Below, in pieces: positions 19,329-28,179 of a stretch of DNA of 64,000 nucleotides (position 1 is its first letter; each line of letters begins with the position of its first letter). The notes beneath the pieces were generated by a model. The model was not told where the DNA came from. It worked only from the letters and a program-made list of their open reading frames with translations, and did no database searches. The stretch is from assembly GCF_013267355.1 (NCBI RefSeq), contig NZ_CP053985.1, forward strand, positions 1,178,001-1,242,000, read 5' to 3'. The position numbers and the translations under genes are program-made. The DNA is from Achromobacter pestifer. GTDB taxonomy: Bacteria > Pseudomonadota > Gammaproteobacteria > Burkholderiales > Burkholderiaceae_B.

Positions 19329-20292
19329 CGCCGCCCTCGCCCCGCATATCCTGGAAGAGGCGGCCAGCTGGCTGTTGCTGATGCAGGACGCGCCGCTCGC
19401 GCCCGAGCAGCAAGCGGAGTTCGCACGCTGGCGCGCCCGCAGCAACGATCATCAACGCGCCTGGAAGCGCGCCGAACGGCTGCTCGCCCGCATGGGCGCC
19501 CTCCCCCCCGCCCTGGCCAAGCCCACGCTGCAACGCCCCGCGCACGCCGGCCGACGCGCCATGCTGCGCAGCCTGGCGGTCCTGCTGGCGGCGGCGCCCC
19601 TGGGCTGGCTGGCATGGCGGCATCAGGCCTGGCGCAGCTGGTTGGCGGCCGATTACGTCACCGCCGTGGGCGAACGCCTGGACATCAAGCTGGAGGACGG
19701 CGCGCAAGTCGCGCTGAACACCGACACGGCGCTGGATGTGCGCTACGACGAACGGCAGCGGCTGCTGCGCCTGCGTCATGGCGAAATCCATATCGCGACC
19801 GCAACGGACGTACAGCGTCCGCCGCGCCCTTTCCTGGTGCAGAGCGATCACGGCCTGATGCTGGCGCTGGGAACGCGCTTCACCGTGCGCCAACTAGCGA
19901 ATTACACGCTATTGGCCGTATACGAAGGAGCCGTACAGATCCACCCGGACGGCGCCAGCGTCAACCCCGGCTCCAACATCATCGAAGCCGGCCATCAGGT
20001 CCGGTTCGACCGCGACGGCCTGGGTCCCATCGACGCCGCGGACATCAACGCACTGGCTTGGCGCAAGGGACTGCTGGTGGCGGACGACATGCCCGTGCTG
20101 CAATGGGCGAACGAACTGATGCGCCATGGCCAGGACGTCATTGAGTGCGAAGCGTCGCTGCGGCCGCTGCGGGTATCTGGCGCCTTCCCCCTCGACGACT
20201 TGCCGCTTGCCGTCGGCATGCTGGCCCAGACTTACGGCCTGCGCATGCGACGCGACGGATCACGCATACGCATCGGCCGCCAGGGGCGCTGA
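19321..20292 (+). CDS. FecR/HurR-like anti-sigma factor
   Basis: 323 residues. N-terminal sigma-binding region (FARWRARSNDHQRAWKRAERL), one membrane segment around residues 80-100 (AMLRSLAVLLAAAPLGWLAW), and a periplasmic FecR domain (AQVALNTDTALDVRYDERQ) with a C-terminal STN-like tail (LRVSGAFPLDDLPLAV) that meets the receptor's signalling domain. Overlaps the sigma gene by eight bases. Relays the receptor's signal to the sigma factor. Confidence 0.9.
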   Translation: MSDAALAPHILEEAASWLLLMQDAPLAPEQQAEFARWRARSNDHQRAWKRAERLLARMGALPPALAKPTLQRPAHAGRRAMLRSLAVLLAAAPLGWLAWRHQAWRSWLAADYVTAVGERLDIKLEDGAQVALNTDTALDVRYDERQRLLRLRHGEIHIATATDVQRPPRPFLVQSDHGLMLALGTRFTVRQLANYTLLAVYEGAVQIHPDGASVNPGSNIIEAGHQVRFDRDGLGPIDAADINALAWRKGLLVADDMPVLQWANELMRHGQDVIECEASLRPLRVSGAFPLDDLPLAVGMLAQTYGLRMRRDGSRIRIGRQGR

Positions 20293-20794
20293 TCGGAATC
20301 TCGTTCCTGGGTCGTCCTGCCATCGGCCGGGGATGCGCACAGCTCGCCCGCCCGCATCCCCCTTGCACGCGCAGGCCGCTTTCCGGCGGTTCTCCAACGC
20401 CGTGCTTTTGCTTATTGATTTTTCGTCGCGACCTGCCACAATGAAATCAAGCATTTCATGTTGGCCGACAGTCCGTTCCTGGTCCCCGACCGCCACCGCG
20501 CGCCCTCTGCCGCGCGATTCAAGGAGCCCACGATGCCGCCCATACTCCTCTCCCAGTTCGCGTAGCGAGCCGCCTCCCTTCTCGATACAGTACACACGCT
20601 AACGATCCCTCGCGGCGGCAGACCGCTGTGCGGACTGACGCGCCCGCGTTGCTGCAGCAAGCCAGGCACAGGCTCGCGTACACGAACACGGCGCGCCGAC
20701 GGGTTGCGGTTAATTTCCGCCAGCGGACGCCGTTAATGAAGTGAAGACAGACATAGCTATCCCCCTCCGTTCCCAGTCGCAAGGAGTTGCTGTC
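20293..20794. other. Intergenic region, mostly unexplained
   Basis: 502 bases between the anti-sigma gene and a pilin-like gene. It holds a short inverted repeat at 20442-20458 (TGAAAT/ATTTCA), and a tiny frame of ten codons at 20533-20565 preceded by AAGGAG (MPPILLSQFA). TTGATT near 20415 could be a -35 box. None of this is firm. An AAGGAG at 20781-20786 belongs to the next gene. Confidence 0.4.
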
Positions 20795-21121
20795 ATGTCC
20801 AAGCTCCACTATCGCCTGTCCCTGTTTTTGCTGGGTGTCTCCAGCAGCATCCTTCCCGCAGCCCACGCCGCGGATGGAACCATCTACTTCCAGGGAGCCA
20901 TCGTCGAGGCGGCGTCATGCACGCCGCAGATTCAATCCCGCAAAGCCGTCGTCCGCCTGGAATGCGATGCCGAACGCGCCCGCGCCGCCGGCAAGCCGGC
21001 GGACCGCTACCGTCTTGGCGCCAGCCGCGTGAAGGTCGACGTGCAACCGGTTTCCCTCAAGGCGCGGCAGGCTGGGCAGAAGGACGCCCAGGGCTACATC
21101 GTCACCCTCGCCTATCTGTAG
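20795..21121 (+). CDS. Short type 1 fimbrial-like secreted protein
   Basis: 108 residues. Signal peptide of about 25 residues ending AAHA. The start of the mature chain, ADGTIYFQGAIVEAASC, resembles the first strand and first cysteine of type 1 pilins (DGTI-F-G-I...C); a second cysteine (RLECDAE) follows about 20 residues later, as for the pilin disulfide. The chain stops at about half the normal pilin length. ATG 20795 was chosen because AAGGAG lies eight bases upstream; GTG 20741 is unlikely. No chaperone or usher gene is nearby, so it is an orphan; role unknown. Confidence 0.6.
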   Translation: MSKLHYRLSLFLLGVSSSILPAAHAADGTIYFQGAIVEAASCTPQIQSRKAVVRLECDAERARAAGKPADRYRLGASRVKVDVQPVSLKARQAGQKDAQGYIVTLAYL

Positions 21122-21186
21122 TCGTCAGCACCCGCAATCCGGCGGCCAACCGCAGCGCCGGATTGCCTGCGCCTCACCCTTGCCCT

Positions 21187-21215
21187 AAAATGCGAAGCAA
21201 TCTTATTTGCATTTA
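21187..21215. promoter_or_regulatory. Candidate iron-responsive operator upstream of the second sigma gene
   Basis: Inverted repeat with outer arms AAATGC (21188-21193) and GCATTT (21209-21214) about 30 bases before the sigma factor ATG, AT-rich in the middle (AATCTTATTT). The position and pattern fit a Fur-type box, but the match to the 19-base consensus is only partial. Confidence 0.4.
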
Positions 21216-21246
21216 GGCTGCAATCGTCAGCCCAGGGGAGAGGCCC

Positions 21247-21753
21247 ATGGAGGCTGACAACTGCGATCCGCGCCAGCGCGTCGGCGCGCTGTACCGCGAC
21301 CACCACGCCTGGCTGCAGCTCTGGCTGCGCCGGCGGCTGGGCAATATAGGCGACGCCGCCGATCTGGCGCACGACACCTTTGCCCGCATCCTCGATGCGC
21401 GCCTGCCCGCCGTCCTGCATGAACCTCGCGCCTATCTGACCACGGTGGCGCGCGGCATCCTGGTCAACTGGTACCAGCGCCGCGCACTTGAGCAGGCCTA
21501 TCTGGAAGCATTGGCTCAACTACCCGAAGATCAGGCGCCCTCGCCCGAGCGCCAATTGATCGTTCTGCAAACCCTGCACGAGATCGACGCCATGCTGGAC
21601 GCCTTGCCGGCGCCCGTGCGGCGCGCATTCCTGCTGTCGCAGATCGAAGGCCTGACGTATGAAGCGATCGCCTGCAAGATCGGCGTGTCGCTCATCACGG
21701 TGAAGCGCTACATGGCACGCGCCTTCCGGCAATGCCTGGCCTGCATGGAGTGA
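21247..21753 (+). CDS. ECF sigma factor, FecI-like (system 2)
   Basis: 168 residues. Region 2: AADLAHDTFARILDA and YLTTVARGILVNWYQRR; region 4: YEAIACKIGVSLITVKRYMARAF. The strong LHEIDAMLDALP linker is shared with the other two sigma factors in the window. The anti-sigma gene starts seven bases after its stop. Likely activates the siderophore receptor gene at 22727-25138, which lies convergent, after the anti-sigma gene. Confidence 0.9.
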   Translation: MEADNCDPRQRVGALYRDHHAWLQLWLRRRLGNIGDAADLAHDTFARILDARLPAVLHEPRAYLTTVARGILVNWYQRRALEQAYLEALAQLPEDQAPSPERQLIVLQTLHEIDAMLDALPAPVRRAFLLSQIEGLTYEAIACKIGVSLITVKRYMARAFRQCLACME

Positions 21754-21760
21754 ATCGCCA

Positions 21761-22690
21761 ATGAGCGCCGTGGAAAACCCCATCCTCGACGAAGCCGCCG
21801 AATGGCTGGTCGTCATGCACGCCGGCGCAGTATCCGCCGAGGACCGCCGCGCCTGGATGGACTGGCGCTCGCGCAGCGCCGCCCATGAACAGGCTTGGCT
21901 GCGCGCCGAACGGCTGCTGGGCACGCTGGGCGGCATGCCCGCCGCGCTGGCCATGCCCGCGCTGGATCGGCCGCGCTCACGCCGCGCGGCCCTGGCCAAG
22001 CTGGCCGCGCTGCTGGCGGTGGCGCCCGCCGCCTGGAGCGCGTGGCGTTGGTCCGAGACCGAGGGCTGGACCGCCGATATCCGCAGCGCCACCGGCGAAC
22101 GCCGCAAGATCCGCCTGGACGACGGCACGCGCCTGACGCTGGACACGGCCTCCGCCATCGACGTGCGCTATGACGCCGGCCAACGCATTGTCCTGCTGCG
22201 CGCCGGAGAAATCTACATCGAGACTGCCGGCGACCCGCGTCCCTTCGAGGTGCACACGCGCGACGGCAGGCTGCGGGCATTGGGCACCCGTTTCTCGGTG
22301 CGCTTGCAGGATGGCGAAACCCGCCTCGCGGTGCAGGAAGGCGCGGTGCGCGTCGCCACGGAACACGACACCCTGGTCCTGAACGCCGGCCAGCAGACCG
22401 CCTTCTCTGCGCGCGGCATCGATGCCGCCGCCGCATTGGATCCGGCCACCCTCGCCTGGACGCGCGGCATGCTGTTGGCCGACGGCATGCCGCTGGGCGC
22501 ATTGGTGGCCGAGCTGGCACGCTACCGCAAGGGCGTCACGCGCTGCGATCCCGCCGTTGCCGCGCTGCGCGTGTCCGGCGCCTTCCCGCTTTCAGACACC
22601 GACCGCTCGCTGGCGATGCTGGCCGCCACCTATCCGGTGACGGTCGCCTCGCGCGTGGGCGGCTACTGGATCACGGTAGGCCCGGCCTGA
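21761..22690 (+). CDS. FecR-like anti-sigma factor (system 2)
   Basis: 309 residues. N-terminal FecR sigma-binding part (DEAAEWLVVMHAG, RRAWMDWRSRSAAHEQAW), a membrane segment near residues 70-90, periplasmic domain DGTRLTLDTASAIDVRYDAG, and STN-like tail LRVSGAFPLSDTDRSL. Follows the sigma gene by seven bases. Stop-to-stop distance to the convergent receptor gene is 36 bases, so a shared terminator is expected but none is clear. Confidence 0.9.
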   Translation: MSAVENPILDEAAEWLVVMHAGAVSAEDRRAWMDWRSRSAAHEQAWLRAERLLGTLGGMPAALAMPALDRPRSRRAALAKLAALLAVAPAAWSAWRWSETEGWTADIRSATGERRKIRLDDGTRLTLDTASAIDVRYDAGQRIVLLRAGEIYIETAGDPRPFEVHTRDGRLRALGTRFSVRLQDGETRLAVQEGAVRVATEHDTLVLNAGQQTAFSARGIDAAAALDPATLAWTRGMLLADGMPLGALVAELARYRKGVTRCDPAVAALRVSGAFPLSDTDRSLAMLAATYPVTVASRVGGYWITVGPA

Positions 22691-22726
22691 AGCCAGCGGG
22701 ACGCAGACCGCGCCCCGCTGAGCCCA

Positions 22727-25138
22727 TCACCACTTGTACGACACATTGGCGATCACGCTGCGGCCCGCGCCCAGCAGGCAGGCATTGTTCAGGAAGCAGC
22801 CCGCGACGTAATACTTGTCCGTCAGGTTGCGCACATTGACCGACGCGCTCAACCCCCTCAAGGACGGATTGGCGCGGCCAAAGTCATAGCCCACCATGGC
22901 GTCCACCAGCGTGTAGGCCGGCACCTTGAACGTATTCTGCGCATCGCCAAAGGTGGAACCCGTGTAGCGCACCCCCGCGCCCAGCGTCAGGCCTTCCAGC
23001 GTGCCGCTGGACAAGGTGTAGTCGGTCCACAGGGACAAGAGATGCCTGGGCACGCGCACCGGCGCCTTGCCCTTGTTGCTCAGGCCCGCGAAATTGGGAT
23101 TGTCCTTGGTCACTTCCACGTCGTTGTAGGTGTAAGAGGCAATCACATTCAGCCCGCGTACCGGACGCAGCACGCCCTCCAGCTCGAGGCCGCGCGACCT
23201 CACCTCCCCTTCCTGCACACTGAAGGACGTGTTCTGCGGATTGGTGGTCAGCACGTTCTGGCGCCGCAGGTCGAACGCCGCCAGCGTCACATAGCTGTCC
23301 GAACCCGGCGCCTGGTACTTCACGCCCACTTCGTACTGCTTGGCCTTCTCGGGCTTGAACTGCGCGCCGTTGATGTCCGTTCCCGTCAGCGGCGAGAACG
23401 ACTCGCTGTAGCTCACGTAGGGGAAAAACCCGCTCTCGAAGGCATAGCCCAGCCCGGCGCGGCCCGTGAAGTCCTCCGCTGCCGTGTCCGTGCGCACATC
23501 CCGCAACACATTGGTGGTGCGCTGGTTGACCCAGTCATAGCGCCCGGCCAGCGTCGCGACCCACTGGTTCAGTTTGACCTGGTCCTGCAGATACACGCCC
23601 AATTGGCGGCTGCTTTCATCGGTGCTCAGCAACGAGGTATAGCGCGACGTATCGATGCTGACCCGCACCGGATGGTAGATGTTGATCGGCGGCGCATTGC
23701 CCGTCTGCGTATCGGCAGTACGTTTGCTGTACTGATAGTCCAGCCCCACCAGCAAGGTATGGTCCAGCGCGCCGGTGGCGAACTTGCCCACCAGCCGGTT
23801 ATCCACAGAGTACGTATCGCTGTCGTAATCGCGCAGCTGGTAATAGCGCGCGATGTCCGTGCCATTGATCACGCCGCTGTTGCGGAACAGCTGATCCTCG
23901 TAGCCCTTGAAATGCCCATAGCGGAAATTCTGCTGGAACGTCCACGCGTCCGAGAACGCATGGCTCAGCTCATAGCCGATATTGGTGAGCTCGCCCTGCT
24001 CCTTGTCGAAGCCCGGCTGGTTCAGCGAGCGATGCCGCGGCACGCGGCCATTGGGGTTGGAACCGTCCAGCACCGAATACGGCAGGTTGCTGGTGAACAG
24101 GTTGCGGTTGCGCTGGTACGAGGCCAGCAGCGTCACCGAGGTGCGCGCGCTTGGCGCCCAGGTCAGGCTGGGGGCCACATACACGCGATCATCCGGCACG
24201 CCGTCGATGTTGCTGTCCGCGTTGCGGCCCAGGGCCACCAAGCGGTAAGCCAGCGTGCCTGGCTCATCGATCACATCGCCGATGTCCATCGAACCCTGGA
24301 TCCGGTCATTGCTGCCCGTGGACAGCCCGACCTCGCGATGCGACTCGAACAAGGGACGCTTGGACACGAAATTGATGATGCCGCCCGGCGAACCTTGACC
24401 GTACATCACCGACGACGGCCCCTTCAGCACCTCGATGCGGTCCATGCCATAAGGTTCCGGCGCGAAGTAGCCGGTGTTGCTGTTGCGCAGGCCATCCGTA
24501 TAGGCGTTGGTCGAAATCTGCTGGAAGCCGCGCACCATCAGCGTATTGTCGGTGGGGTTGTCCCCCGCCACGTTGGCGTAGACGCCCGCCGTGTAGCTCA
24601 GCGCGTCGCTGACGGTCTGCACGCCCTGCACCGTCATGCGCTCCTGCGTCACCACGGAAATCGACTGCGTCGTCTCCATCAAGGGCGTCGCCGTCTTGGT
24701 AGCGGAAGTGGCGTTGCCGACCAGATAGGGATTCGCGCCCGAATAGCCCGCCGCGCCCGTCACCGTGATCGTCGGCAGGGTCGCCGCGTCCGACACCGCC
24801 TTGCGCAGGGTGTAGCTGCCGTCGGCCCGCGCCACCATCTCCAGCCCGCTGCCTGCCAGTAGGCGCCGCGCCGCCTCGGCCCGGCTCCACTCGCCCGACA
24901 CGCCCGGGCTTTGCAGGCCGTCGGTCCAGGACGGCTCGAAGGCCAGCGAAATCCCCGACGCCAGCGCAAAGCTCGCCATGGTCTTGCCCAGCGGACCGGG
25001 CGGAATGTCATAGACCTGGCGGGCCTGGACGGTGGCGGGCGCCGCGACGCCCTGGCCTTGGGCCGCGCCTGCGGCCAGGGTGCCGGCCAACAAAGCCATG
25101 GAGATCGCGCGGCGGCGCCTGGTGGAGGGGAAACGCAT
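22727..25138 (-). CDS. TonB-dependent siderophore receptor with STN domain (system 2)
   Basis: 803 residues. Signal peptide to about residue 30, STN domain about 42-100 (QVYDIPPGPLGKTMASF opening), plug about 125-250 with DALSYTAGVYANVAGDNPTD and VLKGPSSVMYGQGSPGGIIN, then a barrel ending in aromatic tryptophan (SYKW). These are features of ferric-siderophore receptors (FpvA/FhuE group), for hydroxamate- or catecholate-type ligands; the ligand is not readable. Ribosome binding site GAGAGG. Its sigma/anti-sigma genes lie convergent, not upstream. An antisense frame of 606 codons is a GC shadow. Confidence 0.9.
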   Translation of the reverse strand: MRFPSTRRRRAISMALLAGTLAAGAAQGQGVAAPATVQARQVYDIPPGPLGKTMASFALASGISLAFEPSWTDGLQSPGVSGEWSRAEAARRLLAGSGLEMVARADGSYTLRKAVSDAATLPTITVTGAAGYSGANPYLVGNATSATKTATPLMETTQSISVVTQERMTVQGVQTVSDALSYTAGVYANVAGDNPTDNTLMVRGFQQISTNAYTDGLRNSNTGYFAPEPYGMDRIEVLKGPSSVMYGQGSPGGIINFVSKRPLFESHREVGLSTGSNDRIQGSMDIGDVIDEPGTLAYRLVALGRNADSNIDGVPDDRVYVAPSLTWAPSARTSVTLLASYQRNRNLFTSNLPYSVLDGSNPNGRVPRHRSLNQPGFDKEQGELTNIGYELSHAFSDAWTFQQNFRYGHFKGYEDQLFRNSGVINGTDIARYYQLRDYDSDTYSVDNRLVGKFATGALDHTLLVGLDYQYSKRTADTQTGNAPPINIYHPVRVSIDTSRYTSLLSTDESSRQLGVYLQDQVKLNQWVATLAGRYDWVNQRTTNVLRDVRTDTAAEDFTGRAGLGYAFESGFFPYVSYSESFSPLTGTDINGAQFKPEKAKQYEVGVKYQAPGSDSYVTLAAFDLRRQNVLTTNPQNTSFSVQEGEVRSRGLELEGVLRPVRGLNVIASYTYNDVEVTKDNPNFAGLSNKGKAPVRVPRHLLSLWTDYTLSSGTLEGLTLGAGVRYTGSTFGDAQNTFKVPAYTLVDAMVGYDFGRANPSLRGLSASVNVRNLTDKYYVAGCFLNNACLLGAGRSVIANVSYKW

Positions 25139-25267
25139 GGAGAAAGCCTCTCGAACTGGGGTGGATACTTGCTATGCCAGTTGAGAAAGCAAAAGGTATC
25201 AGGGGATAGGAAAATATTTTTGGAATGCGGCTGGCGACGGCTCAGGCAACCAGCATCATGGTGCGCA

Positions 25268-26653
25268 TCAAGCCGCGTTCAGCGCCTTGGCCAGTACCGT
25301 GAATACCCGCTCGTCCGTGGACTGGGCGACGTTGAACCGCAGAAAGTCGCCCGCGGCCAGCGACTGGCTGAACGCATTGCCAGGAGCCACCAACACGCCT
25401 TCCTTGAGGCACAGCCGCGCGACGACGGCGGCATCCTTGCCCTCGGGCAGACGGCACCACAGGAACATCCCCGCCCGCGGCGTCAGCCAGGGCTTGATGC
25501 CCAGTTTCTGCAGCTTCGCGGCCGTCTTGTCCATTTGCTGCGCCAAACGCAGTCGGGTTGATTCCATGTGCCTGCGGTAGCCGCTCCCCGTCAGCGTCCT
25601 GAAGATGATGTCGGCCGCCAGGCGGCTGCTGCCAAAAGTCGTGGCGACCTTCAGGTCGGTCAGGCTTTCCACCCAGTCGGACCGCACCGCGATATAGCCG
25701 CAGCGCACCGACGCCGACACCGTCTTCGAGAAGCTGCCGATGTGTATGACCCGCGACAGCCCGTCGAACGCGGCCAGGCGCGGCGCGGGCGTGTTCTCGA
25801 AGTCCGCGAAGATGTCGTCCTCGACGATCACCAGCTCGGAATCGTCCGCCAGCTTCAGCAGGCGGTGCGCGACCAAGGGCGACAGGGTGGCGCCCGTAGG
25901 ATTGTGGATGCCCGAATTCGTGATGTAGAGCCGCGGAGAGTGCTCGCGCAACGCCACCTCGAACGCCCGCACATCCGGACCGTTCGGCGTATACGGCACT
26001 CCCACCGCCTTGACGCGATGCGCCTTCAACAGCGCATGGAAATTGAAGTAACAGGGATCGTCCACCAGCACCGTGTCCCCCGGTTCCAGCAGAAAGCGCA
26101 GGATCAGGTCGATGGACTGAGTCCCCGAATCGGTCAGCATGATCTGCTCGGGCCCGGCCTCTATCCCCATCCCCGCCATCCGCCGCGCCAGCAGCTGCCT
26201 CAAGGGCGCGTGGCCCAAGGGCGTTCCATACTCGGTCAGTTCCGCGGTCTCGGCCCGCGCCATGCCGCGCATGGCGCGCCGCAGCCCGTCCTCATACATC
26301 CAGCTGACCGGCAGCCAGCCGCAACCCGGCCGCAAGCTATCCGCGTCGGCCGCCAGCGACTGGCGCGATACCCACAGCGGATCGACTTCGCGGTCCAGCT
26401 TCGGCCCAATCTCGGTCAGCGCCAACGGCGCCACCTGCCCCGCCACGTAAAACCCCGAACCGGGACGCGACACCAGCACGCCCTCGGCCGCCAGCCGTTC
26501 GTAGGCCTCCACCACCGTGGACACCGACACGTCCAGCGCCTTGGCCTGCACTCTCACCGACGGCAGCCGGGCGCCGGGCAAGGCCGCGCGCGCCGCGATC
26601 CGCGCCTGGATCTCGCTCATGACCTTCTTGATGAGGGTGCCGTCACGCGCCAT
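25268..26653 (-). CDS. MocR-type transcriptional regulator (GntR domain fused to PLP aminotransferase fold)
   Basis: 461 residues from ATG 26653, set by GGAGG five bases away. N-terminal winged helix about 1-75 (GARLPSVRVQAKALDVSVST) and an aminotransferase-like domain from about 100 with PLP-binding D280, HNPTG (250-254), and the Schiff-base lysine K310 (HIGSFSK). MocR proteins sense PLP or amino-compounds. It is divergent from an EamA-type exporter gene. Three direct repeats in the intergenic region are its likely binding sites. No catalytic role is expected. Confidence 0.9.
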   Translation of the reverse strand: MARDGTLIKKVMSEIQARIAARAALPGARLPSVRVQAKALDVSVSTVVEAYERLAAEGVLVSRPGSGFYVAGQVAPLALTEIGPKLDREVDPLWVSRQSLAADADSLRPGCGWLPVSWMYEDGLRRAMRGMARAETAELTEYGTPLGHAPLRQLLARRMAGMGIEAGPEQIMLTDSGTQSIDLILRFLLEPGDTVLVDDPCYFNFHALLKAHRVKAVGVPYTPNGPDVRAFEVALREHSPRLYITNSGIHNPTGATLSPLVAHRLLKLADDSELVIVEDDIFADFENTPAPRLAAFDGLSRVIHIGSFSKTVSASVRCGYIAVRSDWVESLTDLKVATTFGSSRLAADIIFRTLTGSGYRRHMESTRLRLAQQMDKTAAKLQKLGIKPWLTPRAGMFLWCRLPEGKDAAVVARLCLKEGVLVAPGNAFSQSLAAGDFLRFNVAQSTDERVFTVLAKALNAA

Positions 26654-26665
26654 GGAATCCTCCGC

Positions 26666-26747
26666 TGTACTGGCTTTTAATACATAACAGTTCCGTAAAA
26701 TTGTACTGGATTGTGCATGGACCACGCACAGCCGCCGTGCTGTACTG
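26666..26747. promoter_or_regulatory. Three direct TGTACTG repeats between MocR and exporter genes
   Basis: TGTACTG occurs at 26666-26672, 26702-26708 and 26741-26747, spaced 36 and 39 bases apart, always in the same orientation. MocR regulators (TauR, PdxR, GabR) are known to bind direct repeats. The three copies span the region from the MocR ribosome binding site to just before the exporter's AAGGAG, so repression of one gene and activation of the other is plausible. Confidence 0.6.
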
Positions 26748-26771
26748 AAGCTCGGTATCAAGGAGCTTCAG

Positions 26772-27632
26772 ATGCAAAAGGCCACTAGCGGCTGGGTCAA
26801 CGGTTTTATCGGTGTCGTGATCTTTGCGGGATCCCTGCCCGCCACCAGAGTCGCCGTGGCGGACCTCGATCCCATCTTCCTGACCTGCGCGCGAGCCGCC
26901 ATCGCAGGCCTGCTGGGCCTGGCCCTGCTGATGCTGCTGCGCCAACGTCGGCCTTCCCTGTCCGACACCCCCTCTCTGGCGCTGACTGCACTGGGCGTGG
27001 TCGTCGGCTTTCCCCTGCTGACGGCGCTGGCCTTGCAGCATGTGACCTCGGCCCACTCCATCGTCTTCCTCGGCCTGCTCCCGCTCAGCACCGCCATCTT
27101 CGCCGTGATACGCGGCGGCGAACGCCCGCGCCCGCCGTTCTGGATGTTCTCCATCGTCGGCGCCGCCTGCGTTGCGGGCTACGCCGCCTGGGGTGGCCTG
27201 GAAGCCTCGCCCACCGGCGACCTGCTCATGCTCGCCTCCATCATCGTCTGCGGCCTGGGCTACGCCGAAGGCGCCAAGCTCTCCCGCAAGCTGGGCGGCT
27301 GGCAAGTCATCAGTTGGGCGCTGGTGCTGTCCTTGCCCGTCATGCTGCCCATTGCGCTGCTGACCATGCCCGCCACGTTCGACAACGTCTCCACCTCAGC
27401 CTGGATAGGCCTGGCCTACGTGTCGCTGTTCAGCATGCTTATCGGATTCGTGTTCTGGTATCGCGGGCTGGCGCAGGGCGGGATTGCCGCTGTGGGGCAG
27501 TTGCAGCTGTTCCAGCCGTTCATGGGGCTGGGGTTGGCGGCGCTGCTGCTGCATGAAAATGTCAGCTGGACGATGCTGATCGTGACGCTGGCAGCGGTGG
27601 TTTGCGTGGCGGGTGCAAAGCGGTATGCGTAG
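26772..27632 (+). CDS. EamA/DMT-family transporter
   Basis: 286 residues with about ten hydrophobic helices in two EamA repeats; the family's small-residue-rich helix pairs (SIVFLGLLPLSTAIFAV and YVSLFSMLIGFVFWYRGLAQ) are clear. It is likely an exporter of small amino compounds; the divergent MocR gene supports that role. AAGGAG at 26760-26765 sets the ATG. The last 40 bases recur at 34255-34294. Confidence 0.88.
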   Translation: MQKATSGWVNGFIGVVIFAGSLPATRVAVADLDPIFLTCARAAIAGLLGLALLMLLRQRRPSLSDTPSLALTALGVVVGFPLLTALALQHVTSAHSIVFLGLLPLSTAIFAVIRGGERPRPPFWMFSIVGAACVAGYAAWGGLEASPTGDLLMLASIIVCGLGYAEGAKLSRKLGGWQVISWALVLSLPVMLPIALLTMPATFDNVSTSAWIGLAYVSLFSMLIGFVFWYRGLAQGGIAAVGQLQLFQPFMGLGLAALLLHENVSWTMLIVTLAAVVCVAGAKRYA

Positions 27633-27649
27633 GGTTGACAGGATTGGTG

Positions 27650-27704
27650 GCGTGAAACTGACGCCATATCCCAAGCGGGTTTAAAGCCAGTCCGCCAAAG
27701 CAAA
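27650..27704 (+). repeat. 55-base direct repeat, copy 1
   Basis: Matches copy 2 at 30202-30256 at 48 of 55 positions by eye, same orientation. Begins 17 bases after the exporter stop. Contains a conserved CTGACGCCATATCCC core. It lies at the left edge of the accessory islet. Confidence 0.7.
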
Positions 27705-27726
27705 TCAAATTCCCAATATTGTGACC

Positions 27727-28038
27727 ATGGCATTTCATCTGACCCACCGATACGGCGGCATGGAGCCCGGCGAAGCCGACTCAGATTTCCTCGCATTGCT
27801 CCGCGAACTGGAAACTCGACCAGAAGACACTGAGCATAGCTCCGTCGCTGTCACTCATGAGTCAGAGTGGTGTCTGTCTGTTTTGCGAGGTGGCTATGTC
27901 ATATTCGAGAATCTCGAAACAGGAGGAGAACGACACATGGATGGTGTTCCCGCGAAGAAGATTCTCGAATTATGGCGCCATCTCGCTCAAGGAAATATCG
28001 AGGAGATTCAGAGGGAGCAATGGCTGCCGGGCTACTGA
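27727..28038 (+). CDS. Small conserved hypothetical protein
   Basis: 103 residues; ATG 27727 was chosen over GTG 27721. No known domain assigned. The C-terminal half (ESEWCLSVLRGGYVIFENLE then HMDGVPAKKILELWRHLAQG) has the alternating strand-then-helix look of small bacterial immunity-type or uncharacterised proteins, but no toxin lies next to it. A strong hairpin at 28067-28104 probably ends its transcript. Less GC-biased than the core genes around it, in keeping with acquired DNA. Confidence 0.6.
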   Translation: MAFHLTHRYGGMEPGEADSDFLALLRELETRPEDTEHSSVAVTHESEWCLSVLRGGYVIFENLETGGERHMDGVPAKKILELWRHLAQGNIEEIQREQWLPGY

Positions 28039-28066
28039 CCCTGGCCGCTCTCGCTTGACCGCTTCT

Positions 28067-28104
28067 GGCCGGTAGCGGACTCATCTGGAGGCCCGCTACC
28101 GGCC
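28067..28104 (+). terminator. Long perfect hairpin after the small hypothetical gene
   Basis: GGCCGGTAGCGG and CCGCTACCGGCC are twelve-base perfect arms around a 14-base loop, followed by CATTTCTTG. Located 29 bases after the stop. A weak T-tail; plausible as an intrinsic terminator for the plus-strand gene. Confidence 0.6.
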
Positions 28105-28179
28105 CATTTCTTGCCATGGGCTATCCCCTGCGGGTGATGGAAGGGCTGCGGCGCCGGAGGCCGCAAGTATCTGGCTCGC

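Noticed and set aside
20533..20565. Ten-codon leader peptide with AAGGAG
   Set aside because: Could be a leader but no regulatory codons, terminator or attenuator are seen; short frames with such sites occur by chance.
23042..24862. 606-codon plus-strand frame opposite the siderophore receptor
   Set aside because: Arginine/histidine-rich composition without domain features; the receptor on the other strand is complete with signal peptide, plug and C-terminal aromatic residue.
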